Both the position numbers and the translations under genes were made by a program. 64,000 bases of DNA from NCBI GenBank assembly GCA_019242475.1, contig JAFAVK010000066.1:28367-92366 (forward strand), read 5' to 3'. The first letter of the stretch is position 1, and each line of letters starts with the position of its first letter. Below the pieces are notes generated by a model. It ran no database searches and was not told where the DNA came from. It saw only the letters and a list, made by a program, of their open reading frames with translations. The DNA comes from Acidobacteriota bacterium. GTDB lineage: Bacteria; Acidobacteriota; Blastocatellia; Pyrinomonadales; Pyrinomonadaceae. This document shows positions 24,177 through 33,382 of this stretch, one piece after another.

Positions 24177-27144
24177 GCTTTTCGTAAATCTCCACCTCGA
24201 TGATGCTGAGCGTGTTCTTCGTGCCGCCCTTGCCGGCGGCGGACTGCGGGTCGGGCGTGCCGGGTATCTCGATGATGTTGCCGAAGGCGTCGCGGTTGCT
24301 GGCGCCGCCGGTCAGCTCGACGCGGAGGCTCTCGGCCGTCACGGGCGGGAAGGAGAGGGTGACGTAGCCGAGGCTGCGCGGCGTGCTGCCCTCGAAGACG
24401 ACGCGGTCGCCCGCGAGGACGCGCAGCGGGTAGGACTGCGTCCGCCAGCCCGCGAGCTTCAAGACGACCTCGCCGACCCGCGCCGGCCGCCCGAAGTCGA
24501 ATTTGATCCAGCCGTGCGCGAGATCGCCGTCGCTCGACCAGTCAGTCGTCTCGTCGTCGTCGAAGCTCCGCGCGGCGCGCGCCTCGTTCGACCCGGCGGT
24601 CACGCGCGCTATCGAGACCGGCGTGCGCGAGACTTTGAAGGACGGCCCGGCGGGCGTCGGGCCGCGGCTGAAGAGCGAGGGAACGCCCGCGTCCGGCAGC
24701 TCCAACGAGAGCCCGCCTTCGACCTTCGAGGGCCGCGCCGCGATTTCGACCGACGCCGGCTTCAGACCGTCCGCGGACGCCGTGAGGACGACCTTGCCCG
24801 CCTGCGTCGTCGAGCGCAGGGTGACGCGGTTGACGCCGTTCTCGACCGGCAGACTCTTCGAGAGGATGTAGTTGTCCGGCCCCTGCGCGATGCCGCCGCG
24901 CCACTCGGCCGGGCCGGAGAGGGTGAAGTTAATCGTGTTCAGGGCCGTCGGGCAGCGCTGGCCCTCGGCGTCCACGACCTCCACGTCCACGAGCGCGAGG
25001 TCGGCGCCGTCGGCGCGCATGCCGCCCGTCTGAAAGCTCGGCGTCAGGCGCACGGCCGCGGGCGGCCCCGCCGTCCGCTTGTGATCCTCGGCCACCCTCT
25101 TCCCCGCGCCGTCGTAGCCCACGGCCGAGAGCGTGCCGGGCTTCCACTCCACGTCCTTGAAGGTGTAGAGGAAGCGGCTCGACTGCTCGCCGAAGCCGAG
25201 CGACTTGCCGTTGAGGAACAACTCGACTTTGTCGGCGCTTGAGATGACGTAGACCGGCTTCCTCGTCCCCGGCTGATAGTTCCAGTGGCCGACGATGTGC
25301 GCGCGCGCCCGCTCCACGTCCACCCAGCCGTCCCACATGACCTGGTGCGCGAAGTAGCCGTCTTTGGGCAGGCGCACGGCGTCCACCTCGCCGCTGCGGC
25401 GGTAGTTCTCGGCCCCGCGGTGGTGCGTGTTCGAATCGCTGAAGACGATGTTGACGCCGCCCGAGCTGACGCGCGCGCCGGTGCCGGGCCGCTCGCGCCA
25501 GTAGTCGTACCAGCGCACCACGTCCTCGACGGCGTGCGAGTCCTGGTTGCGGTTGTAGGCGGCAGCGTCCTGCCCCTCGTGCAAAGGGCCTTCGCCGTCC
25601 TTGTGGAAGGGCGGCGAGTATTCGTCCCAGTATTTCCTGAGCGCCTCGTCGCGCGAATATTCCATCGCCCAGAAGGGGATACGCGCGCTCTTGTTGATGT
25701 AGAGCATCTCGCCGCCGTACTCGGCCACGCGGCTGTCGAGCATCTCGCGCGAGCCGGAGGCGCGGCCGCCGTGCGGGTCGTACTCGTCGCGGACGGCCTT
25801 CATCTGGCGCATGTGCTCTTCGCTCACGCCCTTATTGCCCGACTCGTAGAAGAGGACGCTCGGGTTGTTGCGGTTGTAGATGATGGCGTCGCGCATCACT
25901 TCGAGGCGCTGCTCCCAGCGGCGGCCCTCCACGTCCTTCTCCGAGTCGCCCGCGGGCATCGACTCCAAGAGGCCGACGCGGTCGCACGACTCCACGTCCT
26001 GCTTCCACGGCGTGACGTGCATCCAGCGGACGAGGTTCGCGCCCGACTCGACCATCAGGCGGTTGCTGTAGTCGCTCACCCACGGCGGCACGGCGTTCCC
26101 CAGCGCGGGCCACTCGTTCGTCGTGCGCTGCGCGTAGCCGTGCATCTGGATGACGCGGTCGTTGAGCTTGACCATCCCGCCGCCGAACTCCGTCTTGCGG
26201 AAGCCCGTCCGCGTCTCGACGACATCGACCGGGCTGCCGTCCACCTTCAAGATGGTCTTGACGTTGTAGAGGTAGCCGTAGCCCCAGCTCCAGAAGTTGA
26301 GGCCGCCCAGGCGGGCCGACGCGTTCAGGGTCTTCGTCTCGCCCGGCGCGAGCGTGTAGGTGCCGCCGTCGATGGTCTTGACGACGCGGCCGTCCATATC
26401 TTCGACGACGGCCTGGAAGGTCAGGGTCTGAGCCTGCGCGCGTTCGTTCTTCACCTGCGACTCGACGTGGACGGTCGCGCCGCGGGCGGGGATGTCGAAG
26501 TCCGAGGCGTAGACGTAGACGCCTACGGTGCCGAGGTTCGTGTAGAGCGGGAGCGTCTGGTGGAGACGGTCGGTGACGTGGAGGAAGACGTTCTTGTTGA
26601 TGCCGCCGTAGTTGGCGTAGAAGTTCCGGTCGTTCCACTGGAAGGCCGACCCCGTCGCCTTCTCCTTGTAGTCCCACGCATTATCGATGCGCGCGGCCAG
26701 CACGTTCTCCTGCGGCGCGGGGTTGAGCAGGTCGGTCACGTCGAAGCCGAAGGCGGTGATGCCGTTCTCGTGGCGGCCGACGAGCTTGCCGTTGAGGTAG
26801 AACTCGCCGGCCTGGCGGATGCCCTCGAACTCAAGGAAGACCTTGAGCCCCGCGGAGCCGGCCGGGAGTTTGAAGTGCTTGCGGTACCAGGCGACGCCGG
26901 TCGAGAGGTCTTTGATGTCCTTGCGGAAGGCGTCGTCCTCGTTCCAGGCGTGCGGCGTCGTGACCTCCCGCCAGGCCGAGTCGTCGAAGCCCGGCGCCGC
27001 GGCGCCCGCGGGGTCGCCGACGAAGAGCCGCCAGCCGGCGTTGAAGTTGTACTTGGCCCGCCCGCCCCGCGGCGCGGCCCGGACGGACGCGGCGCAGAGC
27101 AGGGCCACACAGCAGATGAGAAGCGGCCACTTGAACGACGACAT
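24172..27144 (-). CDS. Secreted glycoside hydrolase family 2 enzyme with C-terminal discoidin-like domain
   Basis: 990 aa with a signal peptide (WPLLICCVALLCAASVRA). The N-terminal sugar-binding beta domain (FNAGWRLFVGD; GEFYLNGKLVGRHENG), immunoglobulin-like domain and TIM barrel of GH2 are all present. The nucleophile Glu is likely in FWAMEYSRDEALRKYWDE (about residue 493). The usual acid/base motif GNE reads GNK in VLFYESGNKGVSEEHM (about residue 436). The last 170 residues form a F5/8 type C (discoidin) domain ending IIEVEIYEK. The enzyme probably cleaves a plant or algal polysaccharide side chain in the periplasm; its specificity is not readable. The start at 27144 begins the signal peptide. 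Confidence 0.88.
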   Translation of the reverse strand: MSSFKWPLLICCVALLCAASVRAAPRGGRAKYNFNAGWRLFVGDPAGAAAPGFDDSAWREVTTPHAWNEDDAFRKDIKDLSTGVAWYRKHFKLPAGSAGLKVFLEFEGIRQAGEFYLNGKLVGRHENGITAFGFDVTDLLNPAPQENVLAARIDNAWDYKEKATGSAFQWNDRNFYANYGGINKNVFLHVTDRLHQTLPLYTNLGTVGVYVYASDFDIPARGATVHVESQVKNERAQAQTLTFQAVVEDMDGRVVKTIDGGTYTLAPGETKTLNASARLGGLNFWSWGYGYLYNVKTILKVDGSPVDVVETRTGFRKTEFGGGMVKLNDRVIQMHGYAQRTTNEWPALGNAVPPWVSDYSNRLMVESGANLVRWMHVTPWKQDVESCDRVGLLESMPAGDSEKDVEGRRWEQRLEVMRDAIIYNRNNPSVLFYESGNKGVSEEHMRQMKAVRDEYDPHGGRASGSREMLDSRVAEYGGEMLYINKSARIPFWAMEYSRDEALRKYWDEYSPPFHKDGEGPLHEGQDAAAYNRNQDSHAVEDVVRWYDYWRERPGTGARVSSGGVNIVFSDSNTHHRGAENYRRSGEVDAVRLPKDGYFAHQVMWDGWVDVERARAHIVGHWNYQPGTRKPVYVISSADKVELFLNGKSLGFGEQSSRFLYTFKDVEWKPGTLSAVGYDGAGKRVAEDHKRTAGPPAAVRLTPSFQTGGMRADGADLALVDVEVVDAEGQRCPTALNTINFTLSGPAEWRGGIAQGPDNYILSKSLPVENGVNRVTLRSTTQAGKVVLTASADGLKPASVEIAARPSKVEGGLSLELPDAGVPSLFSRGPTPAGPSFKVSRTPVSIARVTAGSNEARAARSFDDDETTDWSSDGDLAHGWIKFDFGRPARVGEVVLKLAGWRTQSYPLRVLAGDRVVFEGSTPRSLGYVTLSFPPVTAESLRVELTGGASNRDAFGNIIEIPGTPDPQSAAGKGGTKNTLSIIEVEIYEKQ

Positions 27145-27169
27145 GGAAAAACTCCGGCAACCTGTCGCC

Positions 27170-27307
27170 GGGAGCGCGGGCATCCCTGCCCGCCAAAGCG
27201 TGCCCCGGCACGCTTAGCCGTGAAGCGTTAAGTCTCGACGTTGAGACATAACGGATGACGGCCTTCGCGCTGGCGCGCTCATGGCGGGCAGGGATGCCCG
27301 CGCTCCC
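27170..27307. repeat. 25-bp perfect inverted repeat (REP-like) with inner hairpins
   Basis: Identical inverse arms at 27170-27194 and 27283-27307 contain GCGGGCATCCCTGCCCGCC. Between them smaller hairpins occur: AAGCGTGCCCCGGCACGCTT near 27196-27216 and GTCTCGACGTTGAGAC near 27232. No transposase or open frame of note lies inside. It occupies most of the gap between the GH2 gene start and terC, and it resembles REP/BIME-type palindromes. Confidence 0.8.
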
Positions 27308-27389
27308 AGCTTTAGGGGTCGCGTTGAATTGAAAACCGCCCTTCATGTTAGTTCACCCGCGGGCTATTTTGAAGGCGGGCCGCCGTCTA

Positions 27390-27424
27390 CCGCCTACTGG
27401 CTCCTGACTACTGTCTACTGCTAT
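27390..27424. repeat. Single heptamer arm upstream of terC
   Basis: ACCGCCTACTGGCTCCTGAC followed by TACTGTCTACTGC resembles the right arm of the AGTAGGC/AGTCAGT hairpins, but no matching left arm is nearby. It may be a decayed element. It lies directly before the TerC gene. Confidence 0.45.
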
Positions 27425-27437
27425 CCTTCCTCGCATC

Positions 27438-28499
27438 ATGGATTATCCGTTGTGGGCCTGGGCGGGGTTCGGCCTCTTCATCCTGCTGATGCTGGCGCTC
27501 GACCTGGGGGTGCTCAACCGGAAGGCGCACGTCGTGACCTACCGCGAGGCGACGGTGTGGAGCGTCGTCTGGGTGACGCTGGCGCTCGTCTTCGCGGGGC
27601 TCGTCTTCCGGGAGAAGGGCCGGCAGACGGGGCTGGAGTTCCTGACCGGCTACGTCATCGAGCTGTCGCTCTCGGTCGATAACCTCTTCGTCTTCCTGCT
27701 CATCTTCTCCTACTTCAAGGTGCCGGCGAAGTACCAGCACCGCGTCCTCTTCTGGGGCGTGCTCGGCGCGCTGGTGATGAGGATGACGATGATCGGGATC
27801 GGCGCCAAGCTCGTCGAAGAGTTCCACTGGGTTCTCTACCTCTTCGGCGGCTTCCTCATCTACACCGGCTTCAAGATGCTCAAGGAGGACGAGGGGGAGT
27901 CGAACCCGGAGGACAACCCGCTCGTCCGCTTCGCCACGCGGCTGATTCCCATCACGCGCCACTACGAGGGCGACAAGTTCTTCACCGTCCAGAACGGGCG
28001 GAAGATGGGGACGCTTTTGCTGCTCGTCCTCGTCATCGTCGAGGTCTCCGACCTCGTCTTCGCGGTGGACTCCATCCCGGCCATCTTCGGGATTACGACC
28101 AACCCGTTCATCGTCTACACGTCGAACGTCTTCGCCATCCTCGGCCTGCGCTCGCTCTACTTCCTGCTGGCGGGCGTGGTCGAGAAGTTCCACTACCTGA
28201 AGCTCGGGCTCGCCGTCGTGCTGATGTTCGTCGGCGTCAAGATGCTGGCCGAGGGCTACGTCCACGAGCGCTTCGGCGTGAGCAAGGAGACGGTCATCCT
28301 CGTCTCGCTCGGCTTCGTCGCCGTCGTGCTGCTCTCCTCGGTCGCGGCCTCGCTCCTCTGGCCGGTCGAGCCGGAGGAGCAGGTCGAGGTCGAGCTGCCC
28401 GAAGGCTTCAATTCCCCCTTCGACGACGACCAGGGGCGCCTCGGCGCCGACGAGCGCGGCCTCCCCGAGCCCCGGCAGAGCCTCAAAACCCGGGATTAA
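27438..28499 (+). CDS. TerC/Alx family integral membrane protein
   Basis: 353 aa, about nine membrane helices. ELSLSVDNLFVFLLIFSYF and EVSDLVFAVDSIPAIFGIT are the two conserved acidic helices (SVDN and FAVDS) of TerC/Alx proteins, which are linked to manganese efflux or metal homeostasis. A cytoplasmic loop (KEDEGESNPEDNP) separates the halves. The C-terminal 60 residues are acidic. It is transcribed divergently from the GH2 gene, with REP-like repeats between. The specific ion is not readable from sequence. Confidence 0.92.
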   Translation: MDYPLWAWAGFGLFILLMLALDLGVLNRKAHVVTYREATVWSVVWVTLALVFAGLVFREKGRQTGLEFLTGYVIELSLSVDNLFVFLLIFSYFKVPAKYQHRVLFWGVLGALVMRMTMIGIGAKLVEEFHWVLYLFGGFLIYTGFKMLKEDEGESNPEDNPLVRFATRLIPITRHYEGDKFFTVQNGRKMGTLLLLVLVIVEVSDLVFAVDSIPAIFGITTNPFIVYTSNVFAILGLRSLYFLLAGVVEKFHYLKLGLAVVLMFVGVKMLAEGYVHERFGVSKETVILVSLGFVAVVLLSSVAASLLWPVEPEEQVEVELPEGFNSPFDDDQGRLGADERGLPEPRQSLKTRD

Positions 28500-28529
28500 G
28501 CCGGGAAATCCCCGAATCCAGCCACTTTT

Positions 28530-28799
28530 CGCGGCCCCGCACATGGGAAGTGCGGCCCCGTTTTTGACAAAAACGGCCCCGTTTTTGGGAAGTGCGGCCC
28601 CGTTCCTGACGAGTGCGGGGCCGCACCTGTCAGGAACGGGGCCGTTCCTGACGAGTGCGGGGCCGTTCCTGACAGGTGCGGGGCCGTTCCTGACAGGTGC
28701 AGCCCCGTTTCTAGGAAGTGCGGCCCCGTTTCTGACAGGTGCGGCCCCGTTTTTGGGAAGTGCGGGGCCGCATTTGTCAGAAACGGGGCCGCAAATCGG
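28530..28799. repeat. 21-bp tandem repeat array with direct and inverted units
   Basis: About thirteen contiguous 21-bp units, for example GCGGGGCCGTTCCTGACAGG and GCGGCCCCGTTTTTGGGAAG. The core alternates between CGGCCCCG and CGGGGCCG, and two units (about 28614-28634 and 28761-28781) are true inverses of the others. All units stay in the same 21-bp phase. Because 21 is a multiple of three, both strands stay open and encode seven-residue repeats such as SAGPFLT (+) and GPHLSET (-). No spacers are present, so it is not a CRISPR. It lies between terC and the FecR gene. Confidence 0.92.
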
Positions 28800-28845
28800 G
28801 TCTGCGGGCCGTCTTTCCGGCGTTTTCCCCTGAAAAAGATAGGGC

Positions 28846-28874
28846 TTGCCTTTTCCCTCGCCCGTTTGTTAAGT
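28846..28874 (+). promoter_or_regulatory. Candidate promoter for the FecR-domain gene
   Basis: TTGCCT (28846-28851) and TTAAGT (28869-28874) are separated by 17 bases in the only A/T-rich patch between the 21-bp array and the FecR gene start. Both boxes match consensus only partly. The remaining 130 bases to the start show nothing else. Confidence 0.3.
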
Positions 28875-29006
28875 TCGATAGGTGGCCGCCGGACGCGTCC
28901 GGACGCCACGGGGGACGGCCGTCATGCCCTCCGTCCCCGCGCCCACGGGCCAGAAACTCCGCCCGCCCGCGGGTCTTCCGAGACACAACGCCGAAAGTCA
29001 CCCTAA

Positions 29007-30251
29007 ATGGTCACCAGAGTCAGCCGCTTCGACGGCGACTGGTGGGTCGTCCAGAAGCGGCTCATCTACATCGCCGTCATCATCGCCTGCCTGGCCGTCG
29101 CGGCCGGCGCCGTCTCGCTCTACGTCTACCTCTACGGCAACCCGTTCAAGGGCGCCGCCGCCGAAGAGGGGGCGCCGACCGGCGCGCGCTTCGTCTCGCT
29201 CGAAGGCGGCGTGAAGGTCGTCCGCGCCAACACGCGCGAGACCTTGGAGGCCCGCCCCGACACCCGCCTCCTGCCCGGCGACCTCGTCCAGACGCAGGAG
29301 GACGGCCGCGCCCGCATCACGCTCGCCGACGGCTCCACCCTCTTCGTCAAGCCCAACTCGGTCGTCACCATCGCCGAGAACACCTCCTCCGAGGGCGGGC
29401 GCGGCTCGAAGGTGCGCGTCGCCGTCGAGAGCGGCCAGATCAACGTCCGCACCGAGCAGCAGGCCGAGGGCGCGCAGAACATCGTCGGCACGCACCTCTC
29501 CGAGAGCAAGCTCAACGCCGAGACCGACGCCAGCTTCCACGTCCGCGAGGACAAGACCGAGGCCATCCGCGTCGGCGAGGGCGCCGTCGAGACCACCACC
29601 TCCGGCGGCGACACGACGACCCTCAAGGCCGGCGAGTACGTCGCCGTCAACACGCAGGGCACCATCTCGCAGAAGGAGAAGCTGCTCGCCGCCCCCGCCC
29701 CGCTCACGCCGAAGAACATGGAGCGGCTCGCCGCGCACAAGGGCGGCGCGACCGCCGTCTCCCTCAAGTGGGCCAGGCCGCAGACCGGCGCGCCCGCGCA
29801 CTACCGCGTCGAGGTCGCCACCTCCCCCTTCTTCGTCCCCGCCGGCAAGCTCGTCGAGCGCGACCAGTTGCAGGCCACCGAGATCACGGTCGAGGACGTG
29901 CGGCAGGGCAACTACTTCTGGCGCGTGATGGCCGTCGCGCAGTCGGGCCAGGCTTCCGACTGGAGCGAGCCGCAGAAGTTCGTCATCGAAGGCGAGGGCG
30001 GCACCGGCGACGAGGTCACCGTCGCGGACGTGCAGATCGAATACGTCGCCGGCCAAATCTACCTCGTCCGCGGGCGCACCCAGGCCGGCAACACCGTCCG
30101 CTGCGCGGGGCGCGAGACGCTCGCCGCCCGCGACGGCTCCTTCCAGCTCCAGATCAACGCCCCCCGCGGCGCGCGCGAAGTCCAGCTCGAAACCGCCGAC
30201 ACCCAGGGCAACCGCAACTCCTTCAAGTTCCAACTCCCGCCGGGAGGATAA
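29007..30251 (+). CDS. FecR-domain membrane protein with fibronectin-like region
   Basis: 414 aa. A membrane anchor at about 17-40 (LIYIAVIIACLAVAAGAVSL) is followed by a FecR domain (about 60-190: GARFVSLEGGVKVVRANTRE, LLPGDLVQTQEDGRARITLA, STLFVKPNSVVTI). Next comes a beta-sandwich region of FN3 type (SLKWARPQTGAPAHYRVEVA; GNYFWRVMAVAQSG) and a final Ig-like part. It is probably a periplasmic surface or signalling scaffold. It is not next to a sigma/TonB receptor pair, so a classical iron-signalling role is unlikely. A GATGAAT hairpin follows the stop codon by a few bases. Confidence 0.82.
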   Translation: MVTRVSRFDGDWWVVQKRLIYIAVIIACLAVAAGAVSLYVYLYGNPFKGAAAEEGAPTGARFVSLEGGVKVVRANTRETLEARPDTRLLPGDLVQTQEDGRARITLADGSTLFVKPNSVVTIAENTSSEGGRGSKVRVAVESGQINVRTEQQAEGAQNIVGTHLSESKLNAETDASFHVREDKTEAIRVGEGAVETTTSGGDTTTLKAGEYVAVNTQGTISQKEKLLAAPAPLTPKNMERLAAHKGGATAVSLKWARPQTGAPAHYRVEVATSPFFVPAGKLVERDQLQATEITVEDVRQGNYFWRVMAVAQSGQASDWSEPQKFVIEGEGGTGDEVTVADVQIEYVAGQIYLVRGRTQAGNTVRCAGRETLAARDGSFQLQINAPRGAREVQLETADTQGNRNSFKFQLPPGG

Positions 30252-30258
30252 ATACAGT

Positions 30259-30333
30259 GATGAATGATGAATGATGAATGATGAATTAAAGACCGCTTGC
30301 CTCTAATTCATCATTCATCATTCATCATTCATC
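30259..30333. repeat. GATGAAT-family perfect inverted repeat
   Basis: Perfect 30-bp arms (30259-30288 and 30304-30333), each four GATGAAT heptamers plus TA, with a 15-nt loop. It lies between the FecR and GGDEF genes, eight bases after one stop and twelve before the next start, so it should be in the leader of the second gene. Confidence 0.92.
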
Positions 30334-30344
30334 AGTTCTCTCTT

Positions 30345-31859
30345 ATGCGTTACGTCGTTCTCCTCAGCGGTGTGGACACCGACCCGGCGCGGACGCTCTT
30401 CGAGGCGCTGCGCCACGCGGGGGTGTGCGTCGTGGTCGTGGCGCCGGGCGGGGCCGGCGAGGAGGAGGAGGCCGAGCGCGCCCGCGCCGGCTGGGGCGAG
30501 GAGCCCCTCGCCGTCCTCTTCGACCTCGCGGCCGACGCCGCGCTCGCAGACCTCCACGAACACGCCGCGCGCGCCGCGCGCGTCTGGCCCGGCGTCCCGC
30601 TCGTGGCCTGCCGCCGCGAGGCTTCGGCCGGCGCTGGCCGCGGGGCGGGCGCGCTCAACGAGGCGACCCTCAAGCGGCTCGGCTTCCACGCCGTCGCCGC
30701 CGGCCCCGTCCAAATCTCCGCGCTGCTGCGCGACGTGGAGGAGCGCGGCACCGGGGACGAAGCGGCGGCCGAAGGCGACGCGGCCCCCGACCTCGCACCC
30801 GCCAGCCTCCTGCTCCCCGAACGCCTCGGCGTCGAGCGCCTGCGCGCGGCCTTCGAGGTCGTCGCCTCGCTCCACTTCGCGGCCGACCAGAGGGCTGCCG
30901 CGCAGGCGGCGCTCGCGGGCCTGGCCGCGCTCGTCGCCGCCGACCGCTGGACGATCTACCTCTGCGGCGAGTCGAACGCCTTCCACGACGCGCCCTTCGA
31001 GCCGCTGGCCGTGCGCGGCCTGACCGAGAGCGAGCGCGCCATCCCCGAGAAGGACTGGCGGCGCGCGCTCATGGGCGACGCGCTGGCGCTCGCGGGCTCC
31101 GAGTCGAAGGCCGCGCGCGAGGCCGCCGCCGCGGCCGAGCCCGTCCGCCGCAAGGAGGGCGAACGCCGCGCGCTCGCCGTCCCGCTCGTCTCGGGCGAGC
31201 GCGTCGTCGCCGTCCTCGAAGCCGTGCGCGAGGGGGCCGAGCCCCGTCGTTTCTCTTCCTCCGACGCGGCGCTCCTCTCCGCCCTCGCGCTGCCGGTCGC
31301 GGCGGCGCTCTCGAACTCCGCGCGCGTGGCCGAGGCCGAGCGCCTCTCGCAGACGGACGACCTGACGAAGCTCCACAACGCGCGCTACCTGCGCCAGTAC
31401 CTCGTCAACGAGCTGAAGCGCGCCCGCCGCTACGGCTCGCAGGTGGTGGCCTTCTTCCTCGACCTCGACGACTTCAAGCAGGTCAACGACCACTACGGGC
31501 ACCTCGTCGGCTCGCACGTCCTGATGGAGATGGCCGGCGTCATCCTGACCTGCGTGCGCGACACGGACGTGGTGGCGCGCTACGGCGGCGACGAGTTCGT
31601 CGTCGTCCTCCCCGAGACCGACATGGACATGGGCCTGCGCGTCGCCGAGCGCGTCCGCCAGCGCGTCAGCGACCACGCCTTCACGGGCGGGCGTGGCCTG
31701 CGGCTGCAACTGACCGCCTCCTTCGGCGTCGCCTGCTTCCCCGCCCACGCCCAGTCGCCCCAGCAGCTCATCGCCCGCGCCGACACCGCCATGTACGAGG
31801 CCAAGGCCGCCCGCAAGAACTGCGTCCGCCACGCCGCCGAGGCCGCCCAGGACGCCTGA
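30345..31859 (+). CDS. Diguanylate cyclase with GAF-like sensor
   Basis: 504 aa, cytosolic. Residues about 1-110 form an unrecognised Ala/Glu-rich domain that begins like a flavodoxin or receiver strand (MRYVVLLSGVDTD). A GAF-like region follows (about 165-330), then a GGDEF domain (about 340-495) with DLDDFKQVNDHYGHLVGS and RYGGDEFVVVLPETD. The active site GGDEF is intact, and RDTD stands exactly five residues before it, so product inhibition by c-di-GMP is expected. It makes c-di-GMP from two GTP. The start at 30345 was chosen as the first ATG after the upstream hairpin. Confidence 0.93.
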   Translation: MRYVVLLSGVDTDPARTLFEALRHAGVCVVVVAPGGAGEEEEAERARAGWGEEPLAVLFDLAADAALADLHEHAARAARVWPGVPLVACRREASAGAGRGAGALNEATLKRLGFHAVAAGPVQISALLRDVEERGTGDEAAAEGDAAPDLAPASLLLPERLGVERLRAAFEVVASLHFAADQRAAAQAALAGLAALVAADRWTIYLCGESNAFHDAPFEPLAVRGLTESERAIPEKDWRRALMGDALALAGSESKAAREAAAAAEPVRRKEGERRALAVPLVSGERVVAVLEAVREGAEPRRFSSSDAALLSALALPVAAALSNSARVAEAERLSQTDDLTKLHNARYLRQYLVNELKRARRYGSQVVAFFLDLDDFKQVNDHYGHLVGSHVLMEMAGVILTCVRDTDVVARYGGDEFVVVLPETDMDMGLRVAERVRQRVSDHAFTGGRGLRLQLTASFGVACFPAHAQSPQQLIARADTAMYEAKAARKNCVRHAAEAAQDA

Positions 31860-32246
31860 CGGGACGCGCCCGGCCCCTCCCGAAATCTTTCCCCGCCCCC
31901 CGAACCCTCCTGATTAAAAAAGTTGTAGACAATTTCCCGCGCATGCTGTAAAGCATTGTTTGAGAACTTGCCGGAAAGCAACCCCCCCGCTCGAAGGACA
32001 ACTCAAGCCAGAGAGTCTAAGCTTTTCCCAGGCCAAACCCGTTGGTGTCGCGGTTCGCGTTCTTGCCCCGTTCGTTGTATCTTTGTTATTTCGTTCCACG
32101 CCGCGTGGCGAAGACAAAGGGAGCAGGGACGCCCGAAGTGCATCCGGAGGGCGCGCACGGGCCGACGCGGTCGGCCGCCCGCCCCCCCCGGAGTCTGAAG
32201 GCACGGGCGCATCACAGGGAAGTCAGAGGTGCGTAAACAGTAACGA
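31860..32246. other. 387-bp gap and leader of the rod-shape cluster
   Basis: No gene is visible. The region is A/T-richer at 31910-31980 and contains TAGACA at about 31926 with a TAAAGC box about 17 bases on, a possible weak promoter, and a small hairpin ATGCTGTAAAGCAT. The rest probably forms a long mreB 5' leader. I see no riboswitch that I can name. Confidence 0.45.
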
Positions 32247-33293
32247 ATGGCATTCAAGTCACTCTTCAGCCTTTTCTCCAGCGACCTCGCCATCGACCTC
32301 GGCACGGCCAACACGCTCGTCTACGCCAAGGGGCGCGGCATCGTCGTCTCAGAGCCCTCCATCGTCGCCATTAACAAAGTGACCAACACGCCCGAGGCCG
32401 TCGGCAAGGAGGCCAAGGAGATGCTCGGCCGCACGCCCGGCAACATCGTCGCCATCCGGCCGATGAAAGACGGCGTCATCGCCAACTTCGAGGTGACGGA
32501 GAAGATGCTCCAGCACTTCATCCGCAAGGCGCACAACGGCAAGACCTGGGTCAGCCCGCGCGTCGTCATCGGCATCCCGTCGGAAATCACGCAGGTCGAG
32601 CGCCGCGCCGTCGAAGACTCCGCCTACCGCGCCAAAGCCTCCGAGGTCTACCTCGTCGAGGAGGCGATGTGCGCGGCCATCGGCGCCGGCCTGCCCATCA
32701 CCGAGCCGCACGGCAACATGATCGTGGACATCGGCGGCGGCACGACCGACATCGCCGTCATCTCGCTCTCCGGCATCGTCTACTCGCGCGCGGTGCGCGT
32801 CGCCGGCAACGAGATGGACGAGGCCATCACGCAGTACATCAAGCGCAAGTACAACCTCCTCATCGGCGAGCGCACGGCCGAGGCCATCAAGATTCAGCTC
32901 GGCTCCGCGTTCCCGCTCGACGAGCCGCTCTCGATGGACGTGCGCGGCCGCAACCTGATCGAGGGCATCCCGAAAACTATCACCATCACGGACGAGGAGG
33001 TGCGCGAGGCTTTGGCCGACTCGGTGGCGACCATCGTCAACGCCGTCCGCGTCGCGCTCGAGCGCACGCCCCCGGAACTCTCCGCCGACATCGTCGAGCG
33101 CGGCATCGTGCTCACGGGCGGCGGCGCGCTCCTCAAGAACCTCGACAAGCGGCTCTCCATCGAGACGGGCCTGCCCGTCTCCATCGCCGACGACCCACTC
33201 TCCTCCGTCGTGCTCGGCGCCGGCAAGATGCTCTCGGACTTCGACCTCCTCAAGCGCGTCCGCTGGGACAACAACCTGACGGGCGGGATGTAA
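32247..33293 (+). CDS. mreB: Rod shape-determining protein MreB
   Basis: A bacterial actin that forms membrane-associated filaments guiding lateral cell-wall synthesis. The actin-fold nucleotide motifs are present: [20 protein letters not shown] (phosphate 1), [20 protein letters not shown] (phosphate 2) and [18 protein letters not shown] (adenosine). FSLFSSDLA at the start is the amphipathic membrane-binding segment. 348 aa is the usual length. It heads mreB-mreC-mreD-mrdA-rodA, all on the + strand, with a repeat hairpin in every junction. Confidence 0.98.
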   Translation: MAFKSLFSLFSSDLAIDLGTANTLVYAKGRGIVVSEPSIVAINKVTNTPEAVGKEAKEMLGRTPGNIVAIRPMKDGVIANFEVTEKMLQHFIRKAHNGKTWVSPRVVIGIPSEITQVERRAVEDSAYRAKASEVYLVEEAMCAAIGAGLPITEPHGNMIVDIGGGTTDIAVISLSGIVYSRAVRVAGNEMDEAITQYIKRKYNLLIGERTAEAIKIQLGSAFPLDEPLSMDVRGRNLIEGIPKTITITDEEVREALADSVATIVNAVRVALERTPPELSADIVERGIVLTGGGALLKNLDKRLSIETGLPVSIADDPLSSVVLGAGKMLSDFDLLKRVRWDNNLTGGM

Positions 33294-33300
33294 AGGAAGT

Positions 33301-33371
33301 GATGAATGACGAGTGATGAGTGATGAATTAACTGCGGTCTTCAATTCATCACTCATCACTCATCATTCATC
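33301..33371. repeat. GATGAAT/GAGTGAT-family inverted repeat between mreB and mreC
   Basis: Arms 33301-33330 and 33342-33371 pair over about 29 bases with one internal mismatch. Units alternate GATGAAT and GATGAGT. It starts seven bases after the mreB stop and ends a dozen bases before mreC. Confidence 0.9.
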
Positions 33372-33382
33372 ATTCAGCAAAG

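Noticed and set aside
25285..27231. 648-residue open frame opposite the GH2 gene
   Set aside because: Antisense shadow; no motif, very high His/Val/Asp/Arg content.
27170..27307. Insertion sequence with terminal inverted repeats
   Set aside because: Only 88 bases lie between the arms; no transposase and no target-site duplication were seen.
28530..28799. CRISPR array
   Set aside because: Units are contiguous and without unique spacers, some are inverted, and no cas gene is present.
28496..28909. Heptapeptide-repeat proteins encoded by both strands of the 21-bp array
   Set aside because: Openness follows from a period divisible by three without stop triplets; no start signal, domain or partner supports translation.
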